Assembly: GCA_027486275.1 (NCBI GenBank)
Contig: JAIXPM010000004.1
Span: 1-47,301 of the forward strand
Source: Sphingomonadales bacterium
Lineage (GTDB): Bacteria; Pseudomonadota; Alphaproteobacteria; Sphingomonadales; Sphingomonadaceae
Direction of reading: 5' to 3'
Length of the DNA stretch: 47,301 bases
The notes under the pieces are model-generated. The model was not told the origin of the DNA and did no database searches. It saw only the letters and a program-made list of their open reading frames with translations. Position numbers and translations under genes: made by a program. Of this stretch, positions 44,683 through 47,301 are shown in pieces (the first letter of the stretch is position 1; each line of letters starts with the position of its first letter).

Positions 44683-46236
44683 TCAGCCCTTCAACGGCTG
44701 TGCGGTGGCGATGGCTGCAACCAGCTCGGCCAGCGCGAAGGGCTTGGCCAGAAAGCGAATTCCGCGCGCATCTGCTTCGCGATGGCGCGGCAGTTCGGCA
44801 TAGCCCGACATCAGCACGATGCCCATTTCCGGCCACATGCGCGCGGCTTCGAAGGCCAGTTCAACGCCGTCGATCCCGGGCATCATCACATCGGAAACCA
44901 GCACGTCGAAGGTCTGCCCGTCGCGCAGGATGGCCAGCGCCACCATGGCATCGCCCGCTGTGGTCACCACGCAGCCTTTGCGTTCCAGGCCACGGGCGAA
45001 CACCGCCCGCACCGATGGTTCATCTTCCACCAGCAGCACGCGGCGGCCGGCGGCAACCGGTTCGGGTGCAACGTCGGCCACCACCTGCCCCGGCGCAACC
45101 TTGGCTGGCTGCGGTCGGCCTGGCAGATAGAGCGAGAAGGTGGTGCCGCGCCCACCTGGTCCGGGCTTGGCAAAGATATAGCCGTCCGACTGCTTCATGA
45201 TGCCATAAACGGTGGACAGGCCAAGGCCAGTGCCCTGCCCCACCGGCTTGGTGGTGAAGAACGGTTCGAAAATCTTGGCCGCGATCTCAGGCGGAATGCC
45301 GCTGCCGGTATCGGAAACATCGATGGAAACGAAATCGATGGCCGGCATCATGGCATGGCCCAGCCCGGCCACATCGCGGCGCAGGATATCGGCAATGCTG
45401 ATCACCAACCGGCCATTGCCTTCCATGGCATCGCGGGCGTTGACCGCCAGATTGACGATCACTTGTTCCAGTTGTCCAGGATCGGCCCGCACGAAGAACA
45501 GCCCCGGCGGCGCGACAATATCCAACTCGATGGCTGGGCCAAGCAATTTGGTCAGCAGCGGCCGCAGCCCCTGCACCAGTTCACGCACACACAGCAATTG
45601 CCGGTTCTGCGGTTGCTGGCGGGCAAAGGCCAGCAACTGCGCCACCAGATTGGCGCCGCGCTTGCCGTTGTGTAAAATTTCCACAACCGCATCATGTTCG
45701 GCGCCGGGATCGGGAAAGCGTTCCAGCAATTGTTCGGCATGGCCCAGGATGGCCGTGAGCAGATTGTTGAAATCATGCGCCACCCCGCCGGCAAGCTGAC
45801 CAACCGCCTGCAGCCGCGTGACGGCGGCAACCTGGGCTTCCAGCCGCATCTGTTCGCGAATGTCACGCATGACCACCAGCGCCGAGGCACCAAAGCCCGG
45901 CGGGGTGGACATCACGTTGATATCGCGCACTTCATCGGGGTGCTCGGCCAATGCAAGGCGCAGGACATGCGGCTCACCACCGGCCAGCACATCGGCAACA
46001 GCGCGCGACAACATACCGGCATCGTCGCCCACCACCATCGCTTCCGGGCGCATGCCGGGGCGCCAGCCGGTGCCGGCCGTGGCCTGCATGGCATCATTGC
46101 CGGTAATGATCCGGCCCGAGGAATCGAGCAGCGCCAGCGCAATTGGCAGGTTCATCAACAGCGTGCCGATCCACGGGCTGGCCAGCCCTTCGGCATAGGG
46201 CGCTGGCCAGGCGGCTTGAACGGGCTGGAAATGCAT
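44683..46236 (-). CDS. CckA-like hybrid histidine kinase
   Basis: 517 residues. An N-terminal PAS-like part ([19 protein letters not shown]) is followed by a HisKA domain with [22 protein letters not shown] (H154) and a HATPase with [10 protein letters not shown] (N box), [22 protein letters not shown] and [19 protein letters not shown] receiver domain has D449 in [15 protein letters not shown]. '[10 protein letters not shown]' and the hybrid layout are CckA-type, where phospho-transfer to ChpT and CtrA controls the cell cycle. No transmembrane span is seen, unlike canonical CckA with two. Start taken at MHFQ (46236); GTG at 46248 is an alternative. It precedes recA by 110 bp. Confidence 0.85.
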   Translation of the reverse strand: MHFQPVQAAWPAPYAEGLASPWIGTLLMNLPIALALLDSSGRIITGNDAMQATAGTGWRPGMRPEAMVVGDDAGMLSRAVADVLAGGEPHVLRLALAEHPDEVRDINVMSTPPGFGASALVVMRDIREQMRLEAQVAAVTRLQAVGQLAGGVAHDFNNLLTAILGHAEQLLERFPDPGAEHDAVVEILHNGKRGANLVAQLLAFARQQPQNRQLLCVRELVQGLRPLLTKLLGPAIELDIVAPPGLFFVRADPGQLEQVIVNLAVNARDAMEGNGRLVISIADILRRDVAGLGHAMMPAIDFVSIDVSDTGSGIPPEIAAKIFEPFFTTKPVGQGTGLGLSTVYGIMKQSDGYIFAKPGPGGRGTTFSLYLPGRPQPAKVAPGQVVADVAPEPVAAGRRVLLVEDEPSVRAVFARGLERKGCVVTTAGDAMVALAILRDGQTFDVLVSDVMMPGIDGVELAFEAARMWPEMGIVLMSGYAELPRHREADARGIRFLAKPFALAELVAAIATAQPLKG

Positions 46237-46267
46237 CCAGTCGTTCACGGCTGCAGGGGCGGTTGGT

Positions 46268-46915
46268 TCAGTTATAACGCTGCTCCGTCCAGGGATCGCC
46301 CTCGTTGTGATACCCTCGTACCTCCCAGAAGCCGGGTTTGTCCACGGCCAGCACTTCGATGCGGGTAAGCCATTTGGCGGATTTCCAGAAATACCAGCGC
46401 GGGATGATCGCCCGCACTGGCCCACCGTGATCGCGGGACAGCGGCACACCATCATGGGCATGGGCGATCAGGCAATCATCGCCCGCGAAACGCTCCAACA
46501 TGATGTTGGTCGTATAGCCATCGGCCCCGTGCAGCACCACCACATTGGCCTGCGGCAGCGGCTGCACCACGCTGAGCAGATGGCTGGTGGCGACGCCGTG
46601 CCAGCGATTGTCGAAGCGCGACCATTGGGTAACGCAATGGATGTCCGACACATCCTCGATCTGCGGCTGGGCCTGATAGGCGGCCCAATCCCAGCTGATC
46701 GGGTTGGCCACGGCGCCATCAACGCTAAGCCGCCAATCGGCCTTGGCAATATCGGGCTTTACCCCCAGATCGAGCACCGGCCAGTTGGTGACAAGGCGCT
46801 GGCCCGGCGGCAGGCGATTGGCGTGATCGGGATCGCTGGTGCCGGTGAGCAGGCGGCGGCTTTGCGCCCAGGCCTGCTTGATGGCGACAAGCTTGCTCCG
46901 GATGCCATCGGCCAT
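46268..46915 (-). CDS. Sulfite oxidase-like molybdopterin oxidoreductase
   Basis: 215 residues. DIHCVTQWSRFDNRWHGV carries the Cys expected to ligate molybdenum in the sulfite oxidase fold. VVLHGADGYTTNIMLERF, HDGVPLSRDHGGPVRAIIPRWYFWKSAKWLTRIEVLAVDKPGFWEVRGYHNEGDPWTEQRY is the conserved C-terminal half of the YedY/SuoX-like group. No twin-arginine signal peptide, so probably cytosolic or in the truncated family of soluble oxidoreductases. Substrate unknown. It lies 5 bp from smpB and 31 bp from the kinase gene in the same direction. Confidence 0.85.
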   Translation of the reverse strand: MADGIRSKLVAIKQAWAQSRRLLTGTSDPDHANRLPPGQRLVTNWPVLDLGVKPDIAKADWRLSVDGAVANPISWDWAAYQAQPQIEDVSDIHCVTQWSRFDNRWHGVATSHLLSVVQPLPQANVVVLHGADGYTTNIMLERFAGDDCLIAHAHDGVPLSRDHGGPVRAIIPRWYFWKSAKWLTRIEVLAVDKPGFWEVRGYHNEGDPWTEQRYN

Positions 46916-46920
46916 CAGCG

Positions 46921-47301
46921 TCAGCCCTTGTCCCGCATCAGCCGCGCCTTGTCGCGCTGCCAGTCGCGCTCTTTCGACGTTTCGCGCTTGTCATGGAGCT
47001 GCTTGCCCTTGCCCAGCGCGATCTCGATCTTGGCGCGGCCGCGGTCATTGAAATAAATCACCAGCGGCACAATCGTCATGCCCTGGCGGCTGACCGCCGT
47101 ATGCATCTTTTCGATCTGCCGCGCGTGCAGCAGCAATTTGCGTTGGCGCTTGGGCTCGTGATTGAAGATATTGCCGTGGCTGAACTCCTGAATGGTCGCA
47201 TTGATCAGCCACATCTGGCCATCGCGCACCTCGGCAAAGCTTTCGGCGATGCTGGCCTGGCCCTTGCGCAGCGACTTCACCTCGGTGCCGGTCAGCATGA
47301 T
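46921..47301 (-). CDS. smpB: SsrA-binding protein SmpB (5' end beyond window)
   Basis: Binds tmRNA and delivers it to stalled ribosomes for trans-translation. 126 codons visible: [20 protein letters not shown] to [14 protein letters not shown]. '[11 protein letters not shown]', 'LLLH..QI.K', 'PL.iYF...[14 protein letters not shown].hDKRet.ker' are SmpB hallmarks. Full-length SmpB is about 155-160 residues, so roughly 30 N-terminal residues are outside the window; the visible first ATG is internal. Confidence 0.96.
   Translation of the reverse strand: MMLTGTEVKSLRKGQASIAESFAEVRDGQMWLINATIQEFSHGNIFNHEPKRQRKLLLHARQIEKMHTAVSRQGMTIVPLVIYFNDRGRAKIEIALGKGKQLHDKRETSKERDWQRDKARLMRDKG

Overview
The window is a GC-rich stretch of an alphaproteobacterial chromosome, most likely a sphingomonad. 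The basis is the gene order smpB, a molybdopterin oxidoreductase, a CckA-like hybrid kinase, recA, (insert), alaS, together with a GTTC-N7-GTTC SOS box of the alphaproteobacterial type upstream of recA. One complete Mu-like transposable prophage of 40,953 bp (1282..42234) occupies most of it.

The prophage has 5'-TG...CA-3' ends and a 5-bp target duplication (GTGGT at 1277..1281 and 42235..42239). It sits inside a SAM-dependent methyltransferase gene, cutting it just after the glycine-rich motif I. The two halves lie at 42235..42410 and 619..1281, and they rejoin in frame when the prophage and one GTGGT copy are removed. Each end has a 20-bp transposase-type site exactly 7 bp inside the terminus, plus further copies inward.

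The phage's early end is at the right of the window. A repressor gene (41113..41793, +) points outward. Everything else reads leftward apart from one accessory gene. The early region (ner to mor, 41109..31771) encodes Ner, a Rha/antirepressor-like regulator, a ParB-like protein, two unknowns, transposase A, ATPase B, a small membrane protein, a double winged-helix protein, a free-standing DnaA domain IV protein, a zinc-ribbon protein, Gam, GemA and the late activator Mor.

The late genes form two units, each preceded by the same 25-bp dyad (31710..31734 and 17329..17353), which I propose as the Mor-dependent late control site. Unit 1 holds endolysin, holin, tail fibre and spike genes, spanins, a TraR zinc finger, terminase, portal and MuF; MuF carries a C-terminal nuclease-toxin-like domain. 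Unit 2 holds protease with nested scaffold, decoration protein, major capsid, tail completion and terminator proteins, tail tube, frameshifted tail chaperones, tape measure, a J-like tail tip protein and accessory tail genes. A Dam-type DNA adenine methylase fills the place held by mom in Mu. Tail tube, chaperone pair and tape measure are present and no sheath gene was seen, so the virion is probably a siphovirus of the B3/D3112 kind.

Between the two late units lies an accessory island (17455..19930): a small HTH protein, an unknown 280-aa protein, a plus-strand 162-aa protein resembling the conserved core of MuF, and a DUF2786 protein. This island, the MuF toxin domain, the repeated dyad and the solo DnaA domain are the most interesting parts of the window.
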